A DNA stretch of 64,000 nt, from NCBI GenBank assembly GCA_963277665.1, contig OY728166.1:1073312014-1073376013 (forward strand), read 5' to 3'. The notes below the pieces were generated by a model. That model was not told the origin of the DNA, made no database searches, and saw nothing but the letters and a program-made list of their open reading frames with translations. The stretch is from Viscum album. Taxonomy: Eukaryota; Streptophyta; Magnoliopsida; Santalales; Viscaceae. Shown here in pieces: positions 44,293 through 57,600 of this stretch. The position numbers and the translations under genes were made by a program. How positions within the stretch are numbered: the first letter of the stretch is position 1; every line of letters begins with the position of its first letter.

Positions 44293-47200
44293 AAGAGTCA
44301 ACCCCGCCTCAATCCGAGGTGCGGTGTGGTCGACACCATTCAGAGTGTCTCTCTTTTGTTTAAAATGGACGGGATTATAAGTGAAAAGAACAAATTACAT
44401 ACGGAAAACCAACCAAACGCATTCAGTTTCCATTGAAGATTTAGGGGAACAATTCATGGGTCATATGTGACATGTACGAGTCAACCCCGCCTAAATCTGA
44501 GGCGCGGTGTGGTCGAGATCACTCTAAGTGGCTCCCTTTTGTTTAAAATAGACAACATTTTAAGTACATACAGAAAACTGACCAAACGCATTCGGTTTCC
44601 GTTGAAACTTTAGGATAACGATCCATGGGTCATATGAGACGTGTACAAATCAACCTTGCCTCAATCTGAGATGCGGTGTGGCCGGTACCACTCAAAGTGT
44701 TTGTCTTTTGTTTCAAAAGGACATCATTTTAATTGAAAAACATCAAATGGAATACGAAAAACTGACCAAACGCATTCGGATTGTGTTGATACTTTATCAC
44801 AACGATCCACAGGTCATATGTGACGTGTACGAGTCAACCCCGCCTCAATCCTAGGTGCGGTGTGGCCGACACCATTCATAGTGTCTCTCTTTTGTTTAAA
44901 ATGGACGGGATTATAAGTGAAAAGAACAACTGAAATACGGAAAACCAACCAAACGCATTCGAAATGTGTTGATGCTTTAGTAAAACGATCCATGGGTCAT
45001 ATGTGCCGTGTACGACTCAACCCAGGCTCAATCCGAGGCACAGTGTGGCCGGGATCACTCTAAGTTGCTCCCTTTTGTTTAAAATGGTCAACATTTTAAG
45101 TACATATAGAAAACCGACCAAACGCATTCGGTTTCTGTTGAAAATTTAGGAGAACGATCCACGGGTCATATGCGATGTGTAAGAATGAACCCTGCCTCAA
45201 TCTGAGATACAGTGTGGCCGGAACCACTCAAAGTGTCTGTATTTTGTTTCAAAAGGATGTCATTTTAATTGAAAAACATCAATTAGCATACAGAAAACTG
45301 ACCAAATGCATTCGGATTGTGTCGATACTTTAGCACAATGATTCACGGATCATATGTGACGTGTACGAGTAAACCCCGCCTCAATCCGAGGCACGGTGTG
45401 GCAGACACCATTCAGAGTGTCTCTCTTTTTTTAAAAATGGATGGGATTATAAGTGAAAAGAACAACTGACATACGGAAAACTGACCAAACGCATTCAAAA
45501 TGTGTTGATGCTTTAGGAAAACAATACATGGATCATATGTGACATGTACGAGTCAACCTGGGCTCAATATGAGCCACGGTGTGGCTGGGATCACTCTAAG
45601 TCTCTCCCTTTTGTTTAAAATGGACAACATTTTAAGTACATACGGAAAACCGACCAAACACATTATTTTTCCATTGAAACTTTAGGAGAATGATCCATGG
45701 GTCATATGTGACATTTAAGAATCAACCCTGCCTCAATCTGAGATGCGTTGTGGCCGGCACCACTCAAAGTGTCTGTCTTTTGTTTCAAAAGAACGTCATT
45801 TTAATTGAAAAACATCAACCGGCATACAGAAAACCGACCAAATGCATTCGGATTGTGTCGATACTTTAGCACAATGATCCATGGGTCATATGTGATGTGT
45901 ACGAGTCAACCCTGCCTCAATCTGAGGTGTGGTGTGGCCGACACCATTCAGAGTGTCTCTCTTTTGTTTAAAATGGACGGGATTATAAGTGAAAAGAACA
46001 ACTGACATATGGAAAACCAACCAAACGCATCTGAAATGTGTTGATGCTTTAGGACAATGGTCCACGGGTCATATGTGATGTGTACAAGTCAACCCGGGCT
46101 CAATACGAGGCACGGTGTGGCCGGGATCACTCTAGGTGGCTCCCTTTTGTTTAAAATGGACAACATTTTAAGAATATATGGAAAACTAAACAAAAAAAAT
46201 TTGGTTTCTGTTGAAACTTTAGAAGAACGATCAATGGGTAATATGTGATGTGTAAAAAACAACCCCGCATCAATCTGAGACGCGGTGTGATCGGCGCCAT
46301 TCAAAGTGTCTGTGTTTTATTTCAAAAGGACGTAATTTTAATTGAAAAACATCAACTGGAATACGGAAAACCGACCAAATGCATTCGGATTGTGTCAATA
46401 CTTTATCACAACGATCCACGGGTCATATGTGACGTGTATGAGTCAACTCCGCCTCAATCCGAGGCGCGGTGCGGCTGAAACCATTCAGAGTGTCTCTCTT
46501 TTGTTTAAAATGGATGGGATTATAAGTGAAAATAACAACTAACATACGGAAAACCAACCAAACGCATTAAAAATGTGTTTATGTTTTAGTAAAATGATCC
46601 ATGGGTCATATGTGACGTGTACGAGTCAAACCGGGCTCAATCTGAGGCACGGTGTGGTCGGGATCACTCTAAGTGGATCCTTTTTGTTTAAAATGGACAA
46701 CATTTTAAGTACATACGGAAAACCGACTAAACGCATTCAGTTTCTGTTGAAACTTTAGAAGAAAGATCCATGGGTCATATTTGACATGTATGAATCAACC
46801 CTGCCTCAATATGAGACGCGGTGTGGTCGGTACAACTCAAACTGTCTGTCTTTTGTTTCAAAAGGACGTCATTTTAATTGAAAAACATCAACTGGTATAT
46901 AGAAAACCGACCAAACGAATTCGGATTGTGTCGATACTTTAGAACAATGATACATGGGTCATATGTGACGTGTACGTGTCAACCCTGCCTCAATCTGAGG
47001 CACGGTGTGGAAGACACCATTCATAGTGTCTCTATTTTGTTTAAAATGAATAGGATTATAAGTGAAAAGAACAACTGACATACAGAAAACTGACCAAACA
47101 CATTCGAAATGTGTTGATGCTCTAGGAAAATGATCCATGGGTCATATGTGATTTGTACAAGTAAACCTCGCCTTAATCCGAGGCACGGTGTGGCCGAGAT

Positions 47201-47639
47201 CACTCTAAGTGGCTCTCTTTTGTTTAAAATGGACAACATTTTAAGTACATATGGAAACCGACCAAACGCATTCGGTTTCCGTTGAAACTTTAGGAGAACG
47301 ATCCATGGGTCATATGTGACATGCACCAATCAACCCTGCCTCAATATGAGACGTGATGTGGCTGGCACCTCTCAAATTGTCTGTCTTTTGTTTCAAAAGG
47401 ATGCCATTTTAAATGAAAAACATCAACTGGAATACGGAAAACCAATCAAACGCTTTCTAAATATGTTGATACTTTAGGACAATGATAGATGGGTCATTTG
47501 TGATGTGTACGAGTTAACCTCACCTCTATATGAGGCACGGTGTGGCCAGTATCACTCCAGGTGTTTGTATTTTGTTTAAAATAGACATCATTTCAGGTAA
47601 AAACATATGGTATATGAAAAACTGATCAAATTATGAATT
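44293..47639 (+). repeat. Higher-order satellite array, right block (18 monomers)
   Basis: Continues the interrupted B monomer in phase. The conserved block is near 44450 (a C/A hybrid monomer), then in regular A-B-C order at 44622, 44803, 44986, 45156, 45340, 45523, 45692, 45876, 46058, 46228, 46411, 46595, 46766, 46948, 47131 and 47300, with a divergent last unit at 47485. The A-to-A distance is 534-538 bp through five turns. The last monomers are more diverged, as is usual at array edges. Confidence 0.93.
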
Positions 47640-48338
47640 GAATTCTGGATTCCACATATAATTGTAATCTAAATTTTAAATTGAATTTTAAATGAATTAT
47701 TTGTGTTTATAACTATGTTATGAATTCTAATTTAATTATGGATGTGTATAGTTCCAGGATGCATTATATGTTAAATGTGTATGAATTTGATATCTACATG
47801 TATGTGTTAGTTGGTTATTACAGGTACAATAATTGTATATGTATATGTTAGTTTATTGTAGGTACAATAATTGGATTGAAAAAGAGAGGGAATTCACAAA
47901 ATGAGACTTAGTGGGAAAATTGCATACCTGCTGTGCAAATTGCAATTTGTTGTGCAATTTTCACAGCATAGGCTATGCCAATGGTTTCAAACCGTTGGCA
48001 TAGCATCTCTAGGGGTTTTTTTACCAACGGTTCTATGAACCATTGGTAAAAAACTTTTCCCAACGGTTTAAAAACCATTGGGAAAGAGGAAGACTACTTG
48101 GGATTTCCCAATGGGCCAAACTGTTGGGAAAAACATTCCCAACGGTTTGGCAGAACCGTTGGGATAGGTTAATTTTTTCCCACCCTATCCCAACAGTTCA
48201 CTGTAAACTGTTGGGAAAAGCTTCCCAACAGCTTACTTATCTATGGTTTGCAGAACCATTGGTATAACATATACCAACGGTTCTGCAGCCTTTCCCAATG
48301 GTTTAGAACCGTTGGGAAAGACTGTATTTCCAGTAGTG
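47640..48338 (-). repeat. CACTA right subterminal region and terminus
   Basis: About 320 bp of AT-rich DNA, then a dense set of ccaacggttt and aaaccattggg half-sites from about 47978 to 48318, matching the left end. The terminal repeat TTTCCAGTAGTG is at 48327-48338. The open frame at 48043-48267 falls within these repeats and is not a gene. Confidence 0.88.
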
Positions 48339-48341
48339 AAA

Positions 48342-48570
48342 CTCAAAGTTCATACTATTAGAGAATGATGTTTCTTATAAGTAAAAAACAATTATTATTC
48401 TAGATCATATATAAAATTTTATAAAAAAACAAGATCACTAACATGGTAATGTTTTTTTGCAAACCACTAGCTTTAGGAATCTATATGGGAACCTACGGAT
48501 GAAATGGGGTAGATCTAACCACATTTTTTGGTACCAAAGTGATGAATTTCTAAGGAGAAATTAATTTTCT
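48342..48570 (+). pseudogene. E1 chromodomain remnant
   Basis: The pol end of E1 resumes after the CACTA duplication. A stretch reading ENDVSYK and IIILDH matches the linker E-D-V-S-Y-x-x-x-P-V-x-I-L-D. Further on, ESIWEPTDEM followed by PHF matches the E-A-T-W-E-x-E-D-x-M...Y-P-H-L-F end of Tekay/Del chromodomains. Several stops are present. Chromodomains direct integration to marked heterochromatin, which fits how related copies pile up here. Confidence 0.7.
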
Positions 48571-48581
48571 ATGGGGAAGAA
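48571..48581 (+). other. E1 polypurine tract
   Basis: atggggaagaa just before the 3' LTR start (tataaaaacc, from TGTAACACC). It follows a degraded gaatttctaagga block of the type that precedes the tract in E3. Confidence 0.6.
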
Positions 48582-51500
48582 TATAAAAACCAATTTTTTT
48601 GAAAAAAAATATATTTTTTTAAATAAAATTAATATTTTTTATATTTTGTGTTAGAAAAAACATTATGATTATCTTTACTTACATGGAACGTCGAGTTTAC
48701 CATTTTTTATATATAACACTGAGTTTAGCTTGTGATACATGTAACACCGAGTTTAAAGAATGTACGAGATGCTATTAAAGTATTATTATTTAATACAACA
48801 GTCCTCACCTAGCTATTAGAATAGTGGGTTTGAATAGGATTAACTAAATTATGTTAATATATGGTTTATAAAATGATATATAATTAATTACTTGTTGAAA
48901 AATGAATTATAAATCAAAATAATAACCATCTAAAAATAAAGGTAATATGTTTCTAAAATTCTATTTTTATGTGATCAAACCTGTTTTAACGTAATAAATT
49001 AAATAAATAAATTTTTTTGAATGATTTTAAGGAAATTTACATAATAAATATTCAATAAAATTATTAAATTTTATCTAATGCTTTTTATTTTACAGATAAA
49101 AATGAATCCAATTTTCAATTTAAAAACTTTTCTTATCTAAAAAAAAGTTTAGGCACCTTTTTTCAAATTTGTTAAAATTTATTTTTTAAAATTTCAGAAA
49201 CTTTACTAGAAAATATGAAATTAATTTTATAAATTATTATTTCAAAATTATCATAGGTTTAATTTTTGAGAATTTTCTAAGAAGATATATTTTTCTATGA
49301 ATAGTGAAAACTAGTTTTTATTAAGAATTGTCAATTATTTTAAAGAATTTAAAAACATACGCAGTGTTTTTATATGTTTTTAAATATTAAATTAGTTCAA
49401 TTTTATATCAATTTATTTTATTTAGTTCATTTTAATAATTTTTATATGGAATTTTGATATAAAATGTTTTTAATGTTTTTAATATTTTCTCTACGGAAGA
49501 CCACTTTTTCATCATCTGCACATGTTTAATTTATTATTTAAATTTTCCACTTATGTGGATAGAATGTTTAAAAAGTTATTCCATATTTGGAATCAAAATA
49601 ATTTTAATTATCTAATAATATCTAATTAATTTGTGATGATAATGAATATTGAAAACAATTAAAATTATTTATTGTGGTTATGTTAAAAATTAGTTTTCTA
49701 GGGGGGTTAAAGAAAAAATGAAAAGGGTTAAAATTATCCAAAACAATACCAAAAATAATTTTATAGACTTATTTATACCTTATATCTTCTAGGTTCAATA
49801 ATGGCCCATTTTGAAGCCTTTTGGCATGTGAAAAACATGGGTTCACCTCTTTCTTCTGAAATATTACAAGTGTGCCACTCACCTAACTTATAAAATGTCA
49901 CCCTTATCCCTTCCTCTTAAAACTTTGAAAACCCATTGTTTTGGAAACTAACTACCAAAATAAATTCCGTAATTCCCTCCTATCAGACTATCTAACTTAT
50001 TTTGGTAATAAATTCAACTTAATAATACATTTAGTGAAAACCTATAGAAATTTTTTCAAGAATAGGTAACACCCCTAACCGAGAATTTTATTTAATTTCT
50101 TCCTCCACCTAATTAAATTTGTATTAAAACGTGATTATATAATAATAATAGTATATTTAATATAATTATATGTTATTATGTTAATATAATAATCTAAATC
50201 CTTTTAATCTCCCATAAAATGGGTTAAGAAATCATAATCTGTGTGTACGACAGACTACAGTCTCATGAACTGATATTATTTGTTTTCCCTAACTACCTCT
50301 CACGGTTGGATATAATAATGGATTTATTGTTTATATATTATATTTATGATATTATTATTCTTATCAAATAATGATATCACTTTTTCCTTATTACCTTCCA
50401 CTTTGTGGGTATATGATAACATCCTCTGTGTGTACGGTGTACTACAGCCTCACGAAGCGATGTGATTTGTTAAATGTTTACATTGAAGGTAATAAGGATG
50501 GGTTTAATGAAAATGTATGATATATATGAAATAAAAATTATTTTATAATTTTAATATAGTATTTACCTTTATTTCATTATTTCTTTGAGGAAAATGGAAA
50601 CAACATTCATTCGTATGTAAGACCTTCCATCTCCATGAATGATTTATATCATTTTTTATCTCTAAATTTGATGGATCACTATAAATTAATATATAAGGAA
50701 TATATATGATATTAAATTCAAGGTTATATTTAAGGATATTAATTAACCATGATCTAATTAAGATGACCAAAAATAAAAAAACAAATCATACATGAAAAAG
50801 AAAGCAGTTATTGCCCGAAACATGACTTTGACATGAAATTTTTAATAAAAATGTAATAAAAGTTCATTAATTAAATCATATGGAATGTGATATATATAAT
50901 TATGGTTATTTAATAGATTTACAATAAATTTAGGTTTATTATATTAAATTTTTGAACATGTACGATGGAATTCGAGACTTTTTTGTAAGGGATTTCTAGT
51001 CTCTATTTTATTTTTTGGGGACTTAAGTCATATTCATCACTCGTTTATTTTATGTGGTGTATATACTTCCCAATTAACATGTTATATTATAAATATAATT
51101 TTTTTCATAATATTAAATGTTTCATTTAATGTTATTATTAAATGGGGATCCTAATTCGAGAGATTACTATTGTAATAACATATTTTTCTCTCAATTTGTC
51201 TTCTTTGGGATATACATTATGTTATGAACCTATCTTGTTTTATTCGGTGTATATACAGCCCCTTTGAAATTTCATATCTTAATTTTTTTATTCACATGAT
51301 ATTATATGTTTTTCAAAATTTATTATTTCATGGGGATTATGATTCAATTATCCCAAAGATGCAATGGTTTTATGATAAAACCCATCATTTATAAATATTT
51401 TCTATGATTATGATTCCAATGATGAAATATTATAATATATCTATGAAGAAACACATTAATTTTATTCTTCGATGGTTATATCATGAGAATAAATGGGTTC

Positions 51501-53118
51501 CCATCATTTTATTACCATTATTTACCCAATATTTATAAATTATTATTTTAATGTAAACCAACATTATTTCCCTCTTCAAATGAAAATCCATTTTTCTTCT
51601 AAAATCATGTATTCTAAAAATATTTTTCAAAATATATTTAAATCCTCCAAATGATTAGTTAAAAAAAATTACCCATGTTTGAACTTTTTAAAAAATGTTT
51701 TGAACATAATATTCTTGTCATTTTCCAAACTATTCCTATTTGTATTTTACCAAAAATGTAAAAGTATTATTTTTGAATAATGTACAACATGAATGATATA
51801 TTCCACCATCTTAACAAAATCATTATTTTAATGATTCCTTTATAAGTTTCAAATAATATTTTCAATGAAAAGTATTTAAAATTTGTGTTACGATTTTTTA
51901 GATTTAAAAATTCATTTTCAAAATGGAAATAAAATTTACTTCAAGAAATATTCTAAATATATTGTAATGATTAATTTATAAATTTCCATGTTTTTTATAA
52001 GTAAAATTAATTGAAAGTTATTTATGCTTTAAAATTTTTTTTTTCAAAATGGAAAGGATGTATTCATCATGAAATGCCCAAAGTGATATTTTAATATCAA
52101 TTTCCATCTAATATGAAATCATTTAATGTTAATTTTGATTTACTAGGGATAAGATTGAATGATACCATCCTTATTATTTATTTGGATGGTTAATTTTTTA
52201 TATTGATAAATTTTTTATCAAAATAACTTATTTTCATCGGTTATGAAATAGAGAATTTATGAAATTTTTATAAAACATGTTCTATTTACACGGGTTATGA
52301 TTTGATGATATAATGGAATTTTTATGATATTATGGAACACATAAGTATGTTCCTAATTATGAGATGGTTGAGACATATATTATCCTCTAATAAATTGGGT
52401 AAAGATTTATATCTCATAATATAAAAATGGGAAACATGTCAATGGGCTTGATAACCTTTGTGAAATAGGTGTGCACTAATCCACTATGGGAAATATATGT
52501 GTCATGATCTGCTAAAAGAAGTAGGTGTATCTTGATCCATAGTGGGAAATAAGTGATAAGTAATGATACACTATCTTGATGGCCTTTCTAGTTTACCATG
52601 ACATATGAAATAGTTTTTTTCTATATTTATAATGGTGCCACATATTTATGAATTGATATTATGGTTAATTATTTATTTATTATTATTTCTCACTTTTATG
52701 GGACATGTTTTATGAAATAGTGAGTCATGTTTATGATATTTGATAGGTTGGGTATGAACATCCTAGTTTATTTTCTTGAACACATACCCTTATTCTTATC
52801 TTATGATTTTATAAGATCATAGATTTATATCTCCCCTTTTTTCCATTACTGAGAATCGAAGACCACCCTTTCTTATGATTCATTCCCTAGTTTACGAATT
52901 AAAATTTTTTCAGGGGTATGGCTAATAGGAGAACTATGTGATAATATATTCATGGGACATTTTTAATATCTTTCAATAAATAAAGATATTATGTTTCTGG
53001 TCTCCAAAGAAACTAAACTAATATGATCCTCGAGCAAGTTTTTATGAAATGTATTTAATATTCATTAAAGAATATGTGATATTTATATATAAAAGCCTTG
53101 ATTGCTAAAAATCACTTC
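48582..53118 (+). repeat. E1 3' LTR
   Basis: About 4.5 kb, collinear with the surviving parts of the 5' LTR. Landmarks are a TATA region (acttataaaatg, 49886), hairpin-type modules near 50238, 50425 and 50605, tggtgtatatac (51055), gataagattgaatgataccatcc (52147-52171, nearly exact in the 5' copy at 14379), and gtttctggtctccaaag (52993). Strong divergence from the 5' copy indicates an old insertion. The right end is estimated by alignment with the 5' LTR end. The matching target duplication cannot be tested because the left end is outside the window. Confidence 0.75.
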
Positions 53119-54640
53119 ATGTCTATAGGAAAGTATATCTAGAAGGATGAGTGGAATCATGGTAAGTATAATCCAATTAGGAAAGAGTTGGGATTAAACC
53201 TAGTAGGAGGCACTTGTGTTATTAGGATGAAATATAGATATGTGTGGGTATTATATATATACTACCCCTCGGATCTTTGATTGTTATGTGACTTGGGTGA
53301 AGGTGATATTTTTGGCCTACACCTAGTGAGAAGCTCTTTCTCTCTCCATGTCTCGTTGAGATAACCCAAGGGGTGTCCACCTCAACAATTTGAATCTAAT
53401 ATGAGAAGCATGATCCTAGTGTGATTTCATTATTATCCTCACTATAGGGAAACACAATATTAAGGGAATAAATATTTTTTACTACATTGGGGGTTCAATC
53501 GATCTTAGAGGAAATATCAAGAAATGCCTTTTATAAAGGGATAAAAGATTAATGTGGTTCACACTAATGAGAATGGTCTTATCAGGTATCTTAGGAAGTT
53601 TTGGAGGAATCCCGGATGGATCGATTACCAGGAAGGAGAACATAGTGAAGGTGGATCCCATATAGGTGACCTAGTTGAGAGGGAACTTAGCTATGTGGAA
53701 AGAGAATTTTTGTGCCCTATTTTTGGGACCAGAGTGAATTCAAATTCTAGATGAGCTACTGAGTGCAAGTTCATCATAGAAAAAGCATGTGTGAATATGG
53801 CTCCTTAGTTTGAGTTTCTCAGTGAAGGGTTTCTGAAGTATAGAGAGGAGGGTGATGTGTCTCCCAAATCATAGTCTAGGGAAGATATCCCACCCTAGTG
53901 GTATACTTGATAAATTGTTTTCCCTCATATAGTTACATACCTTAATAAAAGGAAAGATGAAGTAGACACCCTAATAGGGGGGCCTATGTGAGTTTTTCTT
54001 TTATAAAAAATCCATTATTTATGACAAGAAATCATGGTTCTCTAGTGTATTATCTGGGATGGGGTCTTTCACAATAGTTTTAGAGATCATAGGGAGAAGT
54101 GGCATCCTACAAAGGTTTTGATATATTATACATTTAGGTAACTAAATCACCCTTAAATAAAGATATATACTTATGTTTATTCCATTTAATATGTCACTTG
54201 AAGGGATATATAAGACTTGGATGTGTCATGCTAGATGACATGGGAAATTTGAGTGCTCTTTCCTCATGGGTGTCCCTTTGCATGTTTCCAAGGTATGCAT
54301 AAAATTGATAGCCATACAATATTTTTATAGTAAATATATATATGGAAAAGTGAACATAGATTTTGGGGGAAAAAAGGCGGGTCACACAGGTAGTCTGAGT
54401 GTCAAATACAGATGAGAAAGTGTACTCACACAAGTAGGATGTGAAACTAATGTAATCACACTGATACACTCATACAAGTGAACCTAAGAAAAACACTAGG
54501 TTATTTTGAAATACCATGAGTATTTCCCTATGAAGATACCTAGGGGCTTGGAAAAAAGTGATATATATCTTATAGGTGATTTTTACCTCAACATTTGAAG
54601 GTTTCCATCTATGTAAAAAAAGATTTTCAATAGTATTTTA
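53119..54640. other. Unclassified region right of E1
   Basis: Slightly GC-richer than its surroundings. One 66-codon frame (53554-53754 +, containing NPGWIDYQEGEHSEGG) stands out, but I cannot match it to a family and it has no conserved neighbours. The texture resembles decayed coding sequence of another element. No host gene structure is visible. Confidence 0.3.
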
Positions 54641-57600
54641 TTTATTGGGGTAAATTGGGCAATGAATAGAACCTTCCATTTGGAGTTTTGATAAAATTGA
54701 AAAAAATATAACCTTTTGATTTTTTATTACAGAAAGTGCCTAGTTAAAATTTATGTATCAATGAGAGGGGGAGGGTTGAATCGGTGATATTTTTTCCTTT
54801 TATGTTTCCTAAAAAATAAAACAACCTTCACCTCATATTAAAGATTTCATTCCCTACTGAAAAAAATAAAACACACATCTACATGAACACAAGTATTCAA
54901 AAGGTTCACTATTCAATAAGAATAGTTACATCCTTTGTATGGTTGGTAAATAATATGATACCACATGATCCACTAGAAAAAAAATCCTATTATATGGAAT
55001 AAAATAAATAGGATATTCCATTTCACTCATGTAGCACTATGTAAACAATCCAATAGTGATTATGCTTCCCCTATCACAAATAATGTAATACAATGTTTTT
55101 GTAACAAAATATGTTACCTTTTTTCCTTATCAAGTTCCATAAATGTATTATTTTAAACATAATTCTTCATTTTCTTACCAAGAAGCTAGTAATAACTTCA
55201 TGGAATTTGATATAGAATTCAATTTTCTAGTATAATTTTTCAGTCTGATTCTTCCAATATGATCTTCCTTGCCTGATTTTTTAATATTGAAAATATATCT
55301 ATATCTGAATATAATTGAGACAATTCTCAACACATTAATCCTCAGTCCAGAAAATCCAATATGATAATCTCATTCCAAATATCTAGCCTGATAAATATCC
55401 ATCCAAATATGACGAAAAGAGAAATACAGTAATCATATAAATATAATAATACACAGAATACAATGACCAGCTGAATGGGTATCAATATTTTCTCCTCTCC
55501 TTTCACTTCTATCCATCGATACTTCTTAAAAAAATCATTATGCAAAATTCTTTATCTCTATCTAAAATTATTCAGTGCTCTACCTTCTCTCTTCCTTTTT
55601 ATGAACAATACACTCATTAGTAAATAACATGGTACTTTCTGATTTTATAGGTGACCTAAATATGGTTTTGTTAGGAATATAAAATTGTTTCCTACTCAAA
55701 AAAATTACATGAATTTGAATATTTCCTTGAATTTAGGGTGCATTTTTTATCTTTTTCAATGATTCTCAATACTTATCGAATCTTTTTGTTACTTTATCTC
55801 TCTTTAAACTTTCTATTAAAAAACTATCTGATTTTAATTTCCTATTCTGATTTGATCATTCTAATTTATTCATTACAATTCTCCGTACGAGTTGAATATA
55901 TATGAAGAAATAGAAAGCTTTCATATTATTTGAAAAAATATATTTTTGTTCTTCATTATAATTGCTTGATATGATCACTTCATTATATTTTTATACACTA
56001 GATGAAGAAAAAAAAACTTCTCTGAATTTCAAGAATCCCCTTTGGAGACACATTCAACAACTTTTACTTCTTCTTTACAATGGAAAGATGATTCAACATC
56101 AACTACAACATTATGTCTCTTGACCCAATTTGATAACATCATTTTAAAACAAATTAGAGTTCATATTTATCTTCTAATCATGATTCCCATCAACTTCATT
56201 GTCCGAAATTTTTTACATTTTTTCTTTTTGTCTTCCTGAACAACAGCACCTTTGGTTTCTCACATTTATCACAAAATTCTCATATTTTAATAAAATATGA
56301 ATTTCATGGGCTCATTAAAATGATTTAAAATATTTGTCTTTACCTACTGTATTCATTCAAAAACTCTTTCTTGTATCATTACTTTTATTACATTGGAGAT
56401 CAGCTTCAAAATAGTCTAAATTACAATGTAATGTATTGTGAATTTAAATTTCTCCAGCCACTTGAATTCTTTCCAACTCAACCTCAATACAATTGTCATG
56501 ATTACGATCATAAAAAATATTATTTCCAAAACATTTTCCCGTTTTCCACCCAGATGTGATTAATATGAGTATGATTGGAAACACCTCTTATTCCCATTTA
56601 TTTCATCAATCATGCATCACAATTTTTCAAAATACATGTGATTTATTATAACTACAAGATCATTCGGGCATTATCATATTTAATCATAGTAATGCAGACT
56701 CTTATTCTTAATCATTACAATCAAACATTCCATATCGAACTAAGAGTGAGTCAGATAACCCTTTACTTCTAGAAATATTATTCCTTAATACTATCTACCT
56801 TTTCAAGCATTGTTATCCTAATTCCTTGAATATGATGGTCATTTTGGTTTTAATCAAATATAAAGTGAGTTTATTTTAATTTCTTCTTAAAATTACAAGA
56901 AAAACAACAAATTAACTCTATATGATCATCATCCTTTAGATCTCAGTCTTAAATGATACACCGCTTGATTGAAATGAGAGGAAACATTCATCTCCTATAT
57001 TTAATGGGGGATATATTAGTATCTATATTATATACTATTTTTTATTTTTCTTGGCCCAATATTAAAAAACAAACTTTATTACTATTATAAAGTTAATATA
57101 AGAATAAAACGAACAACTATTACTCTATTGATAATATGTAATAACAAAAAATATATAACCATGAGTGATATAATATTTTGGTTTATTCATATAATGTTTG
57201 AGTGAAAACGTTAATTAATTCAAAACTATTTAGTTCAATTAAGTTTGATCAGCCAAAAATCCTTTTCAGGATAAACCTCTATTATTAGGAATAGAAAATG
57301 GTTTTACATTGTAATTATGTTATATATTGTCTACATTAAAACCTTATAAGATAAGTGATTCCAAAAAAATCTAAAAAAGTCTTCCTAAAAATATTAGAAT
57401 TTGGACAACCGTACTTCCATTAATGGAGAGTGATTCTAGAAATCCAAACCATGAACTCACCATAGATACACCTTGGAAAACCCACCATAGTTACTAGCCT
57501 AAATGTAATATTTAATATTTATAGGATATAAAAATCCTAAATTAAGAATAAAAGGATTTAAATTCACTTTTTCTATGAATTATGGATGGAATTTTTAGGA

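Larger units (their letters stand above)
29159..48338 (+). mobile_element. CACTA (En/Spm, CMC) DNA transposon, 19.2 kb
   Basis: The ends are CACTACTAGAAA (29159-29170) and TTTCCAGTAGTG (48327-48338), inverted with one mismatch, flanked by the 3-bp duplication AAA (29156-29158, 48339-48341). Both ends carry arrays of short inverted subterminal motifs (ccaacggttt and aaaccrttggg). It holds a dead TNP2 transposase gene, a nearly intact Transposase_24 gene, G-rich and C-rich minisatellites, and a 6.1-kb satellite array split by a solo LTR. Without the LTR it would be about 15.5 kb. The outer sequence rejoins E1 between integrase and chromodomain. With this TNP2 copy dead, any movement would need transposase from elsewhere. 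Confidence 0.93.
8854..53118 (+). mobile_element. E1: old Tekay/Del-type Ty3/gypsy chromovirus, heavily nested
   Basis: This is the backbone of the window. Its pieces are 5' LTR parts (8854-9432 and 11719-15346), a leader (15347-15856), gag (26021-about 27110), protease (27185-27370), integrase (about 27640-27791 and 28477-29158), a chromodomain tail (48342-48570), a polypurine tract (48571-48581) and a 3' LTR (48582-about 53118). Without its insertions it would be roughly 12 kb. Reverse transcriptase and RNase H are missing between protease and integrase. Assignment to the Tekay/Del chromovirus lineage rests on the long LTRs, the initiator-Met-type primer site in relatives, the gag knuckle arrangement, and the integrase end followed by a chromodomain-like tail with an E-x-x-W-E motif. 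The element is inactive. Confidence 0.8.

Noticed and set aside
38187..47329. Many similar short frames with repeated peptides such as the HGSYV-type motif
   Set aside because: They recur with the satellite period and sit in different frames of the same monomer, so they are by-products of the repeat.
37885..47639. CRISPR-like array of direct repeats
   Set aside because: Contiguous tandem monomers without spacers in eukaryotic DNA; it is a satellite.
53554..53754. A host gene exon
   Set aside because: Isolated 66-codon frame without recognisable domain, splice context or neighbours; more likely decayed element sequence.
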